DNA of 9,433 bases, taken from Acidobacteriaceae bacterium. Its GTDB lineage: Bacteria > Acidobacteriota > Terriglobia > Bryobacterales > Bryobacteraceae. Location: contig JAFARV010000595.1 of the NCBI GenBank assembly GCA_019245255.1, forward strand, positions 1-9,433, in the 5' to 3' direction. How positions within the stretch are numbered: position 1 is the stretch's first letter; every line of letters begins with the position of its first letter. A program made the translations under genes and the position numbers. Below are positions 1 through 5,888 of the stretch, piece by piece. The notes beneath the pieces are model-generated. The model did no database searches. It was not told the origin of the DNA and saw only the letters and a program-made list of their open reading frames with translations.

Positions 1-77
1 TCGAGACGAAATATCTGATATTCGCTGCCATTTACTTGGATAGTGGAGGCAGCGCCAAAGCTATTCTTACTTGCCAT
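1..77 (-). CDS. acnA: Aconitate hydratase, N-terminal fragment (cut by window edge)
   Basis: The minus strand opens with ATG at 77-75 and reads 25 codons without a stop before the window edge: MASKNSFGAASTIQ, then VNGSEYQIFRL. This matches the start of AcnA-type aconitases as I know it: a short polar leader, a 'SFGA.ST..V.G..Y.I.RL' block, then the catalytic body, which lies outside the window. Full-length AcnA is about 900 residues and interconverts citrate and isocitrate in the cytoplasmic TCA cycle through a 4Fe-4S cluster. None of the cluster cysteines is visible here. The gene begins 51 bp after the argS stop on the same strand, so it may be co-transcribed with argS. No strong Shine-Dalgarno is seen; the upstream stretch is A-rich. 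The call rests on 25 residues only. Another protein with a similar start cannot be excluded. Confidence 0.6.
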   Translation of the reverse strand, partial: MASKNSFGAASTIQVNGSEYQIFRL

Positions 78-122
78 TTTATTTTCAGTGTAGTCCGTTG
101 TTCACTTTGAGATCTGCCATGA

Positions 123-152
123 ATTGAGCTACATGTATGGGGGCTGCTCAAT
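123..152 (-). other. Inverted repeat spanning the argS stop codon
   Basis: ATTGAGC at 123-129 and GCTCAAT at 146-152 form a perfect 7-bp stem with a 16-nt loop. It covers the last codons and stop of argS. No T-run follows on the minus strand, so it is not a canonical intrinsic terminator. It could be a weak terminator or an RNA-stabilising hairpin between argS and the downstream acnA-like gene, or chance. Confidence 0.3.
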
Positions 153-2108
153 GCCGAGAACAGAAAGTGTTGCGAGCAAGCGCTCACGGACATAGTTCGT
201 CAGCCAAAGCAGAGCGTTGCGGCGATCGGGATTCTGCTCTGCAATCACCGATGTCTCATGGTAGAAATTGTTGAAGGATTGGGCGAGCTGGAATGCGTAT
301 TTTGCAACATGAGCAGGCTCGCCGGCGCTGATTGCCCGTTCGATGGCGCTGTCGGACTTTGACGCGAGAAGCAGGAGCTGCCACAAATCTTCGGACTCAA
401 AACAACGCCTCAGAAGTTCGGGCGTAAGAACGGCTTCGAAGTCCGGAATAATGCCGCCGCGCTCGGTGTATTTTCGAAAGATATTCGCCGCTCTCACCGC
501 CGCGTACTGCACATAGGGCCCAGTGTCGCCTTCGAAGCTGAGCGCTTCATGAAAATCGAACGCAATGACCGAATTGCGTGTGAATTTCAGCATGAAGTAT
601 CGCAGCGCGCCGACTGCGATCTGTTCCGCCACACGTCTTCGATCTTCAGATGACGCCTCCGGATGGCGATCTTCGACCTCCGCAAGCGCGGTGTCGATCA
701 ATTTGTCGATGAGGTCATCGGCCTTAACACCGAGTCCTTTGCGTCCCGAGACCTCAACGTAAGGCCGGCGTCTGTCTTCTTCTGAAAGCTCAATGCCCAT
801 CTCGAGACAGGTCCGTGGTGATAGCGCAACCATCTCATAAGAGAAATGGATGGATGCTTCGGCCTGTTCGTCGAAACCGAGCGCGCGCAGGCCCGCTACG
901 ACGACATCCTGAAGGTACGATTGACGGGAATCGATGACATTAAAGACCTTGGCGCCGCCACCGAAATGCGGGCTCGACTGGGTGGCGGGACGATCCGTCG
1001 TTACCCAGACTTCACGGCCATCGGGGTATGAGCTCCACTTTCGGTAGTAGAAGTCTTGGCCAAGCAAGCCGAACTTCCACAATTGATATGCAATGTCTTT
1101 GCCGACGTAGGTGACGGTACCGTTCGAACGAACAATGACTTTGCTGTCTTCTTCCGCTTCGTCTTCGGTTGCGGCCGAACTTGTCTGATCGCGGAATGCG
1201 GACGCGGGCATGACCCAGCAGCCTTTGTTCTTGCCCTGCTCTTCCAAATAGATCGCGCGGCGCCGCTTGAGAAGCTCGAAGGCTGTGGCCCAGAAGTGAA
1301 GGTGCAGGATCTCGCTTTCGCGAGGCAGCACGTCGTATTCGATACCGAGCCGGTACATGGTTTGGAGATGAGCGCGGACGATTGCATCCGCAACGATGTG
1401 CGCAAGCTCAGCGATCTCGCCCTGTCCGGCTTCGATCGCGTGCAGCGTTTCCGCACGCCAGTTCAGCGTGTCGGGATTGGCCTTGTAGTGGGCGGATATT
1501 TTCGCGTACAGGTCCCAGCAGACATAATCAAAGCGGATCGCAGAATCAGCGATGAGTCTTTGTACCTCATCAATCGCCTTCCCTTCAAGGTAGTGAAAGC
1601 CAACAACCACATCCGCTACCTGCACTCCCGTGTTGTCGATGTAGTTCTGGACTTCGACGTTCCGCCCGCGCTTGCGGAGCATGCGGACGAAGGTGTCGCC
1701 AAGAACGGCGTTGCGCAGATGGCCAATGTGAGCGGCCTTGTTCGGATTGATGTTGGTGTGTTCGACGATGGTCTTTAAGCCGGAAACAGGTTGGCCCGAG
1801 CCCGCGCCATTGCGAAGCAACGATGCAGCATAGGTTGCACGCTCGAGCCGAACGTTGATGTAGCCATTACCGGCTATCTCAAAGGATGCGATGCCGTCGA
1901 TCGCTTTCAACCCGGCGGCGAGTTCCTGCGCGACTTGCTTCGGCGCGCGCTTCAGCTCGCGAGCCAACTGGAACGCAACCGGGATCGCGAGCTCTCCGAA
2001 GGAGCTCTGTTTCGGCTGCTCTAACGTGACCTTCAGTTGGATGTTGTATTGCGCGCGCAACTGGGATTCGACAGCAGCAGCGAGCTTCTCTTCGATGTCC
2101 TGGAACAC
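129..2108 (-). CDS. argS: Arginyl-tRNA synthetase (class I)
   Basis: Cytoplasmic enzyme that charges tRNA-Arg with arginine using ATP. The 659-residue product has the ArgRS layout. The N-terminal tRNA D-loop-recognition (Add-1) domain covers about residues 1-90. The Rossmann catalytic core follows, with the HIGH signature intact at 127-130 within 'NPNKAAHIGHLRN'. A degenerate KMSKS-equivalent, GRKG, sits at 455-458, as is usual for ArgRS. The alpha-helical anticodon-binding (DALR) domain begins near 'FEGDTGPYVQYAAVRAANI' (525-543) and runs to the typical short tail (LGIEQPPYM). An acidic, low-complexity stretch at about 310-322 looks like a surface insertion. The start is GTG (2108-2106): an in-frame TGA lies three codons upstream, and no other initiator comes early enough to keep the N-terminal domain. 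No clear Shine-Dalgarno is seen. The gene begins 33 bp after the amylase stop and is followed after 51 bp by the acnA-like gene on the same strand. The housekeeping assignment is secure. Confidence 0.97.
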   Translation of the reverse strand: MFQDIEEKLAAAVESQLRAQYNIQLKVTLEQPKQSSFGELAIPVAFQLARELKRAPKQVAQELAAGLKAIDGIASFEIAGNGYINVRLERATYAASLLRNGAGSGQPVSGLKTIVEHTNINPNKAAHIGHLRNAVLGDTFVRMLRKRGRNVEVQNYIDNTGVQVADVVVGFHYLEGKAIDEVQRLIADSAIRFDYVCWDLYAKISAHYKANPDTLNWRAETLHAIEAGQGEIAELAHIVADAIVRAHLQTMYRLGIEYDVLPRESEILHLHFWATAFELLKRRRAIYLEEQGKNKGCWVMPASAFRDQTSSAATEDEAEEDSKVIVRSNGTVTYVGKDIAYQLWKFGLLGQDFYYRKWSSYPDGREVWVTTDRPATQSSPHFGGGAKVFNVIDSRQSYLQDVVVAGLRALGFDEQAEASIHFSYEMVALSPRTCLEMGIELSEEDRRRPYVEVSGRKGLGVKADDLIDKLIDTALAEVEDRHPEASSEDRRRVAEQIAVGALRYFMLKFTRNSVIAFDFHEALSFEGDTGPYVQYAAVRAANIFRKYTERGGIIPDFEAVLTPELLRRCFESEDLWQLLLLASKSDSAIERAISAGEPAHVAKYAFQLAQSFNNFYHETSVIAEQNPDRRNALLWLTNYVRERLLATLSVLGIEQPPYM

Positions 2109-2123
2109 TAGATTTCAGTATGC

Positions 2124-2144
2124 AGCTTTTAGCTTTTAGCTTTA
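2124..2144 (-). repeat. 7-bp tandem repeat (AGCTTTT x3) overlapping the amylase stop
   Basis: On the plus strand AGCTTTT (2124-2130), AGCTTTT (2131-2137) and AGCTTTA (2138-2144) stand in tandem. The third unit contains the TAA stop of the amylase read on the minus strand. The array fills most of the 33-bp gap to argS. It is AT-richer than its surroundings, has no stem followed by a T-run, and is unlikely to be a terminator. Its period is the same as that of the repeat upstream of the amylase gene. Confidence 0.75.
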
Positions 2145-4346
2145 GCGCGTTAGGATCACGGCAGTGCGGGGCGGCAGGATCAAAGTGATGTTTCCGCCGC
2201 TCGCAGTGTATTTCTTGCCTGCCAACGCATCCTGAACGGCTGTTCCGTCGGCGAAGTATGCAGCTACTGGAATGGCCGGCGAGTTTGCGGCCGTTCCGTT
2301 GTTCAGGACGGTTACGACCACGTCGTTTCCGAGCACACGGGCAAAGGCGTATGTATTTGGAGCGGTGACGGCCTGCTGCGTGTCGCCGGTCAAGAGGGTG
2401 ACAAACGAACCGCCCGTCAGCGCGGGATGCTGCCTGCGAAGGTGAGCCAGAGTTGTATAGAATGCAGTGATTTTATTGTCGGGCGGTCCATAAACAGATG
2501 GATCACCGGGCTGATCGGTCCATGGAAACGGCGCGCGCACATAGGGGTCGCCAATCGGTCCGTTAGCGCCGTTTGAGCGCGAAGGCGCATTAATGGCCAC
2601 CTCGTCTCCATACAGAATCATCGGAGCGCCGGTATAAGTGAACTGGAACGCGGCAGCTAATTGGAGGCGTTCCTTTGCCTGCTGGAGGCCGTTGTCACCC
2701 AGAATCGTAAGCACGAAGAGAGCGCGATTGGTATCGTGCGAATCGAGAAGGTTCAGCATCGCCGCAGTTGCCTGATCGGGATAATCGTCGCGCACGGCGC
2801 GGTTCGCATGATCGAACTGGCTGGGCGACAAAGGAACGATTTTGTCAGCGCCGTTGTCATTCTCGTCGGACCAATCGTACGGGCCACGGGCAAAGCCAAG
2901 CACATTGCGGCGAAAGCGATAGTTCATCACGGAATCGAACTGATCGCCGGCAAGCCACGCGCTGGCATCCGGCCAAATCTCGCCGATCAGCGGACCATTC
3001 GCGCTGTACTGCTTGGCGAATTTCCTGGTTGCAGTCCACCAGGAATGCTGGAAATTGGGGTCATCAGCTGCGTCGAAGCGCCAGCCAGCGGCGCCGGCCT
3101 CATACCAGTGATGCAGGACACTGTTCAGCCCGCTGTAGAACAATTGCTGAACAGCCGCTTGATTGTGATTAAACGCCGGCAAGGTGTCGACACCAGCCCA
3201 CGCGGCGTAGTCTCCTGTGGTGCATGGCACGTGTTGGTTGTTGAACTCAAACCAGCTTCGGTATGGAGAACTCAGCGACTGACAAGCACCCGGGCTCGAG
3301 AACCGGTTGTAGCGGTTGAAATACATGCTGTCGGACGAGGCATGGTTGAAAACCGCATCGAGGATCAGGTGCATGTTGGCGGCGTGCACAGCCGAGACGA
3401 GCGCTGCGAAAGCAGGGTCACCGCCGAGAGCCGGGTCAACGTGCAGAAAGTCGTCCGTATCATAGCGGTGGTTGGAACTGGCCTGGAAAATCGGCGTGAG
3501 ATAGATGGTGTCGAAGCCGACATCGCGCAAATAGGTGAGTTTTTGCTGTATGCCGGTCAGGTCGCCGCCGTAAAAGACATTGCCGAAGTCGTTTGCACAG
3601 GCTCCGTTCGGGTCTCGCGGGTCACAGAGAAGCGAGTTCCACGGGTGCACGGCTATCGTTTCTGACTGCGGTTCCCCATAGAGTGAAGGACAACCGGAAC
3701 TGCTGTTTGGCACGCAATAGTCATTGCCCGGGTTGCCGTTACGAAAACGATCTGGAAAGATCTGGTAGACGTTCGCGCTGTGCAGCCATGATGGCGTTTT
3801 AAATTGCGGATCGTAGACCGTGATCTGGAAGGAGTCAAACGGCTCGGTGGCGGAAGCGACTCCGGTGCCGCCTTTGTTTAAGTTGTCGTAGTTATCGACA
3901 TAGTCGTCGCTATAGAACGCAATCGACTCGCCGTGCTTCACGATGAACTTGTAGTAGAAAATCGTGGGCTTCGACGGCATGGTTACTGCAGTCTTCCATG
4001 CGTCGTACATCACGCCTCCGGAGGTGATGTTCTGGTCGAAGACCATGGCGGTGTCGACAGGGCCGGTAGTCTGCCCGGAGCCAGTGTCCAACAAGTACGC
4101 ACGCACAGTAACGCTGTCGGCGCCGAAATGCGCGGTGCGGAAGCGCAGGGTAACGGCGGTATTCTCCGGGACGGCTCCTTCGGCACTGCGATAGAACGAG
4201 TCGAATGTGTCATGCAAGAACGCAGCCGTCGCGCCGGGATCGAAGCCACCGGCCTGCCCAAAGCGCGATAAAGCGATGGGCGCAAGAGCAGCGGGGAGTA
4301 ACAGAGCCGCGAGAATGCGCCGAGAGTTGGTCATGTTGTACGTCAT
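2142..4346 (-). CDS. Exported GH13 alpha-amylase / neopullulanase-type glycosidase
   Basis: Predicted secreted or periplasmic enzyme hydrolysing alpha-1,4 (possibly alpha-1,6) bonds in starch, pullulan or maltodextrins. The 734-residue product starts with a basic segment and a hydrophobic stretch (about 11-27, LAALLLPAALAPIALS), consistent with a Sec signal peptide. A beta-sandwich-like N-terminal domain (about 60-178) resembles those before neopullulanase and amylopullulanase catalytic domains. The TIM barrel starts at 'NVYQIFPDRF' (192-201) and carries the GH13 regions: DAVFNH (330-335), GWRFDAAD with nucleophile Asp425, GEIW with acid/base Glu456, and LDSHDTNR with Asp538. All three catalytic acids are present. 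A short C-terminal beta domain (about 645-734) ends the protein. ATG at 4346 is used; a second in-frame ATG five codons in (4334) would also give a good signal peptide, and neither has a strong Shine-Dalgarno. Exact substrate cannot be fixed from motifs. A carbohydrate-degrading exoenzyme directly before argS has no obvious functional link. Confidence 0.93.
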   Translation of the reverse strand: MTYNMTNSRRILAALLLPAALAPIALSRFGQAGGFDPGATAAFLHDTFDSFYRSAEGAVPENTAVTLRFRTAHFGADSVTVRAYLLDTGSGQTTGPVDTAMVFDQNITSGGVMYDAWKTAVTMPSKPTIFYYKFIVKHGESIAFYSDDYVDNYDNLNKGGTGVASATEPFDSFQITVYDPQFKTPSWLHSANVYQIFPDRFRNGNPGNDYCVPNSSSGCPSLYGEPQSETIAVHPWNSLLCDPRDPNGACANDFGNVFYGGDLTGIQQKLTYLRDVGFDTIYLTPIFQASSNHRYDTDDFLHVDPALGGDPAFAALVSAVHAANMHLILDAVFNHASSDSMYFNRYNRFSSPGACQSLSSPYRSWFEFNNQHVPCTTGDYAAWAGVDTLPAFNHNQAAVQQLFYSGLNSVLHHWYEAGAAGWRFDAADDPNFQHSWWTATRKFAKQYSANGPLIGEIWPDASAWLAGDQFDSVMNYRFRRNVLGFARGPYDWSDENDNGADKIVPLSPSQFDHANRAVRDDYPDQATAAMLNLLDSHDTNRALFVLTILGDNGLQQAKERLQLAAAFQFTYTGAPMILYGDEVAINAPSRSNGANGPIGDPYVRAPFPWTDQPGDPSVYGPPDNKITAFYTTLAHLRRQHPALTGGSFVTLLTGDTQQAVTAPNTYAFARVLGNDVVVTVLNNGTAANSPAIPVAAYFADGTAVQDALAGKKYTASGGNITLILPPRTAVILTR

Positions 4347-4375
4347 CTTAGCTGTTATTGAAGGTGTCAGATATT

Positions 4376-4486
4376 AGCGGTCAGCCGTCAGCGGTCAGCC
4401 GGACGGGGGTCGCTGACGCTCCCTGGTTGTCAGCCGTCAGCGATCAGCGGTCAGCGATCAGCCGGACTGGGGTCGCTGACGCTCCC
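4376..4486. repeat. TCAGCNN heptamer arrays in an imperfect 63-bp tandem duplication
   Basis: Runs of a 7-bp unit (TCAGCCG, TCAGCGG, TCAGCGA) lie at about 4376-4399 and 4430-4462. Each run ends in a 29-bp block, 4395-4423 and 4458-4486, differing at one base (CGGACG versus CGGACT) and sharing GGTCGCTGACGCTCCC. The two blocks are 63 bp apart and the similarity extends upstream into the heptamers. The second copy can fold: GTCAGCGA (4450-4457) pairs perfectly with TCGCTGAC (4473-4480), an 8-bp stem with a 15-nt loop; the first copy has the same stem with one G-T wobble. There is no T-run on either strand. The array occupies the gap between the orphan gene and the amylase, so it sits in the amylase 5' region. 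It looks like a REP-like intergenic element and is not a CRISPR array: there are no regular unique spacers. Confidence 0.8.
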
Positions 4487-4537
4487 GGACTCGGTGTCGA
4501 GAGTCTGGAATTTCCAATCGCTTCGCTCATGGCTCCG

Positions 4538-5146
4538 TTAGCTGACCGGTCGCGTCGCTTGCGGCTCCGATTCGGTTGTTGGTTGTGACGAGTTGCGTTG
4601 TTGTTGTTCGAAGGCGCGGCGGACGTTGGGTGCCGGGCTCCAAGGTACGTGAAGTGCCATGCCTAATTTGGTTTGGCTGGCGATCAGATTCTGTACGATA
4701 GCGTTTTCACGCGCGAAGACCAGTCGTTCCTGCAGTTCTTCCTGTTTGGCACGGGCGAGCATCATCTCGATTTCGCGCAGCGTGCGGCTGAATGAGTTCT
4801 CGAGCGAGGTTTTGTAGCGCAGCATCAGCAGCAGCCTGCGTTCGAGTTTTTCGAGCACTTCCTCGGATTGATTGGTGAGTTCGGCTTCGGCGAAGCGTTG
4901 CTGCGCGTTGCACACGGCTTGCATGCCGCGGCGCACGAGCCAGTCATTTTCTGCGAGTTTTTCGACCATCAGCACGATGGCCGAGTCGACGTACTCGTGA
5001 TTCTGATAACGATCGAGCCAGGATTTGCGGAGAGTTTCGAACTCCTCACGCGATTCGCCGGGAAGGAGACGGAAGTGTTCAGTGCGGAGGCCATGCTCGG
5101 TCGAGTTCTGGCTGGAGCGGAGTTTGCCATCGGGAGTTTTGGGCAT
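4538..5146 (-). CDS. Orphan helical protein, uncharacterised family
   Basis: A 202-residue protein with no function I can name. The N-terminus (KLRSSQNSTEHGLRTEHF, about 8-25, then LLPGESREEFETL) matches a pattern I associate with uncharacterised proteins common in Acidobacteria and Planctomycetes ('..SS.N...HGL', then 'LPGE....F'). Residues about 35-160 are charged and rich in Leu, Glu, Arg and Gln, and should be helical, probably coiled coil; 'LLLMLRYKTSLENSFSRTLR' (105-124) is the other family-like block. The tail (about 180-202) is Gln/Ser/Thr/Pro-rich and looks disordered. No signal peptide, membrane segment or catalytic motif is seen. ATG at 5146 is the only early start, since an in-frame stop lies seven codons upstream. 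No Shine-Dalgarno is visible. The final codons and stop run into repeat-like sequence (GGTCAGC then TAA). The gene is divergent from nikR and upstream of the repeat array and amylase. I am confident it is a real gene and not about any role. Confidence 0.7.
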   Translation of the reverse strand: MPKTPDGKLRSSQNSTEHGLRTEHFRLLPGESREEFETLRKSWLDRYQNHEYVDSAIVLMVEKLAENDWLVRRGMQAVCNAQQRFAEAELTNQSEEVLEKLERRLLLMLRYKTSLENSFSRTLREIEMMLARAKQEELQERLVFARENAIVQNLIASQTKLGMALHVPWSPAPNVRRAFEQQQRNSSQPTTESEPQATRPVS

Positions 5147-5405
5147 GGGTGTGTTGAATCGACTTCATGGCGAGTGTGGCGGACGGGCGTGCGGAAGAGG
5201 CGGATGGGGGCGAGTGAAGTTGTTGACAGGAAGGGTGGATACAAGATTTTCGATTTTTGTGATCGGGCCGGCGGAGGAGCTCGTGAAACGGATTACCGAA
5301 CGAACTCAGCGGTGAGAATGGACTAGTAATAATACGTATGGGTCTTGCTCGGCAGGCGTAACACGGATCGGATAAAGGTGCTACGCTGATGAAGAATTAT
5401 CCGGT
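5147..5405. promoter_or_regulatory. Divergent intergenic region between orphan gene and nikR
   Basis: This 259-bp gap separates two divergent starts and must hold promoters for both. Short frames inside it lack codon bias or recognisable products. A plus-strand TTGACA stands at 5223-5228 without a convincing -10 element 16-18 bp downstream. An AT-rich segment (TAGTAATAATACGTAT, 5324-5339), including the palindrome ATACGTAT at 5332-5339, is the most plausible -10 area for nikR and lies just upstream of the inverted repeat at 5356-5386. Promoter assignments are tentative. Confidence 0.4.
5356..5386. promoter_or_regulatory. Candidate NikR operator (31-bp inverted repeat)
   Basis: GCGTAACAC (5356-5364) and GTGCTACGC (5378-5386) are inverted repeats matching at 8 of 9 positions, separated by 13 bp. 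The outer dimension is close to that of known NikR operators: the E. coli site is GTATGA-N16-TCATAC. From memory, GTAACAC/GTGTTAC are the half-sites reported for deltaproteobacterial NikR with a 13-14 bp spacer, though there the half-sites are in the opposite order. The dyad ends 19 bp before the nikR ATG and lies downstream of the likely -10 area, which suits autorepression. NikR as the ligand is inference from position and half-site. Confidence 0.6.
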
Positions 5406-5834
5406 ATGGGACAACTGACGCGCACAGGTATCGCGATAGATGACGATCTTCTGGCCCGCTTTGACCGTTTCATCGCCAGACAAGGCTACGCCAACCGGTC
5501 TGAAGCATTCCGTGATCTGATTCGCGATCGGTTGGTAGGCGCGGCTGTCGAAGCACCCGAAGCACACGTTGTGGGAACCATAACGCTTATTTACGACCAC
5601 CACTCGCGGCTGCTTCCCGAAAAGTTGATGGATCTGCAGCACGATCATCACGACGTGATCATCGCTACCACGCATGCCCATATCGATCACGACACCTGTC
5701 TCGAGGTCCTTGTCGTAAAGGGGCGGGCGAAGCAAGTCCAAAAGCTTGCGGATCTGCTAATCGGCACTAAAGGCGTTCGACATGGGCGCCTGGTGATGAC
5801 TTCTCCCTCTGTCGTTCTTACTCAGACGGCGTAA
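5406..5834 (+). CDS. nikR: Nickel-responsive transcriptional regulator NikR
   Basis: Cytoplasmic homotetrameric repressor that binds Ni(II) and then DNA to control nickel uptake genes. The 142-residue product has the full NikR layout. The N-terminal ribbon-helix-helix domain (about 1-50) holds the DNA-contact strand RTGIAI (6-11) followed by DDDLL, and the helix motif GYANRSEAFRDLIR (27-40). The C-terminal ACT-like nickel-binding domain covers about 54-135. All four square-planar nickel ligands known from E. coli NikR can be aligned: His79 (in QHDHHD), His90 and His92 (in HAH) and Cys98 (in DTCLE). 'GVRHG' (123-127) is also conserved. The contact residues of the strand are Arg6, Gly8 and Ala10, unlike Arg-Thr-Thr in E. 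coli, so a different operator is expected. ATG at 5406 is the only possible start, because no initiator lies between it and an in-frame TAA at 5373; its Shine-Dalgarno is weak. A TonB-dependent receptor follows after 54 bp. Confidence 0.96.
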   Translation: MGQLTRTGIAIDDDLLARFDRFIARQGYANRSEAFRDLIRDRLVGAAVEAPEAHVVGTITLIYDHHSRLLPEKLMDLQHDHHDVIIATTHAHIDHDTCLEVLVVKGRAKQVQKLADLLIGTKGVRHGRLVMTSPSVVLTQTA

Positions 5835-5873
5835 AGAAAATTGAAAATCGAACATCCAAAGACTGCCGCCACC

Positions 5874-5883
5874 GCGTAACACG
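5874..5883. promoter_or_regulatory. Second GCGTAACACG element before the receptor gene
   Basis: This exact 10-mer also occurs at 5356-5365, in the left arm of the inverted repeat before nikR. Here it lies 5 bp before the receptor ATG, within the 54-bp nikR-receptor gap. The facing arm 13 bp downstream (5896-5902, GTAATAA) is only a poor match, so this is a half-site or weak dyad overlapping the start codon. It could let NikR adjust receptor expression separately from nikR. I saw no other GTAACAC in the window by eye. Confidence 0.4.
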
Positions 5884-5888
5884 AATAT

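Noticed and set aside
1056..1778. 240-codon plus-strand open frame opposite argS
   Set aside because: It lies wholly antisense to a secure argS, has no recognisable domain, and looks like a by-product of GC-rich codon use.
2661..3665. 334-codon plus-strand open frame opposite the amylase
   Set aside because: Antisense to a gene with all GH13 motifs intact; its translation shows no domain or signal and reads as reverse-frame valine/arginine-rich noise.
4376..4486. Possible CRISPR array
   Set aside because: Units are 7 bp with no unique spacers, the larger 63-bp period has only two copies, and no cas gene is nearby.
5223..5251. TTGACA as a sigma-70 -35 box for nikR
   Set aside because: No acceptable -10 hexamer stands 16-18 bp downstream, and it is about 180 bp from nikR.
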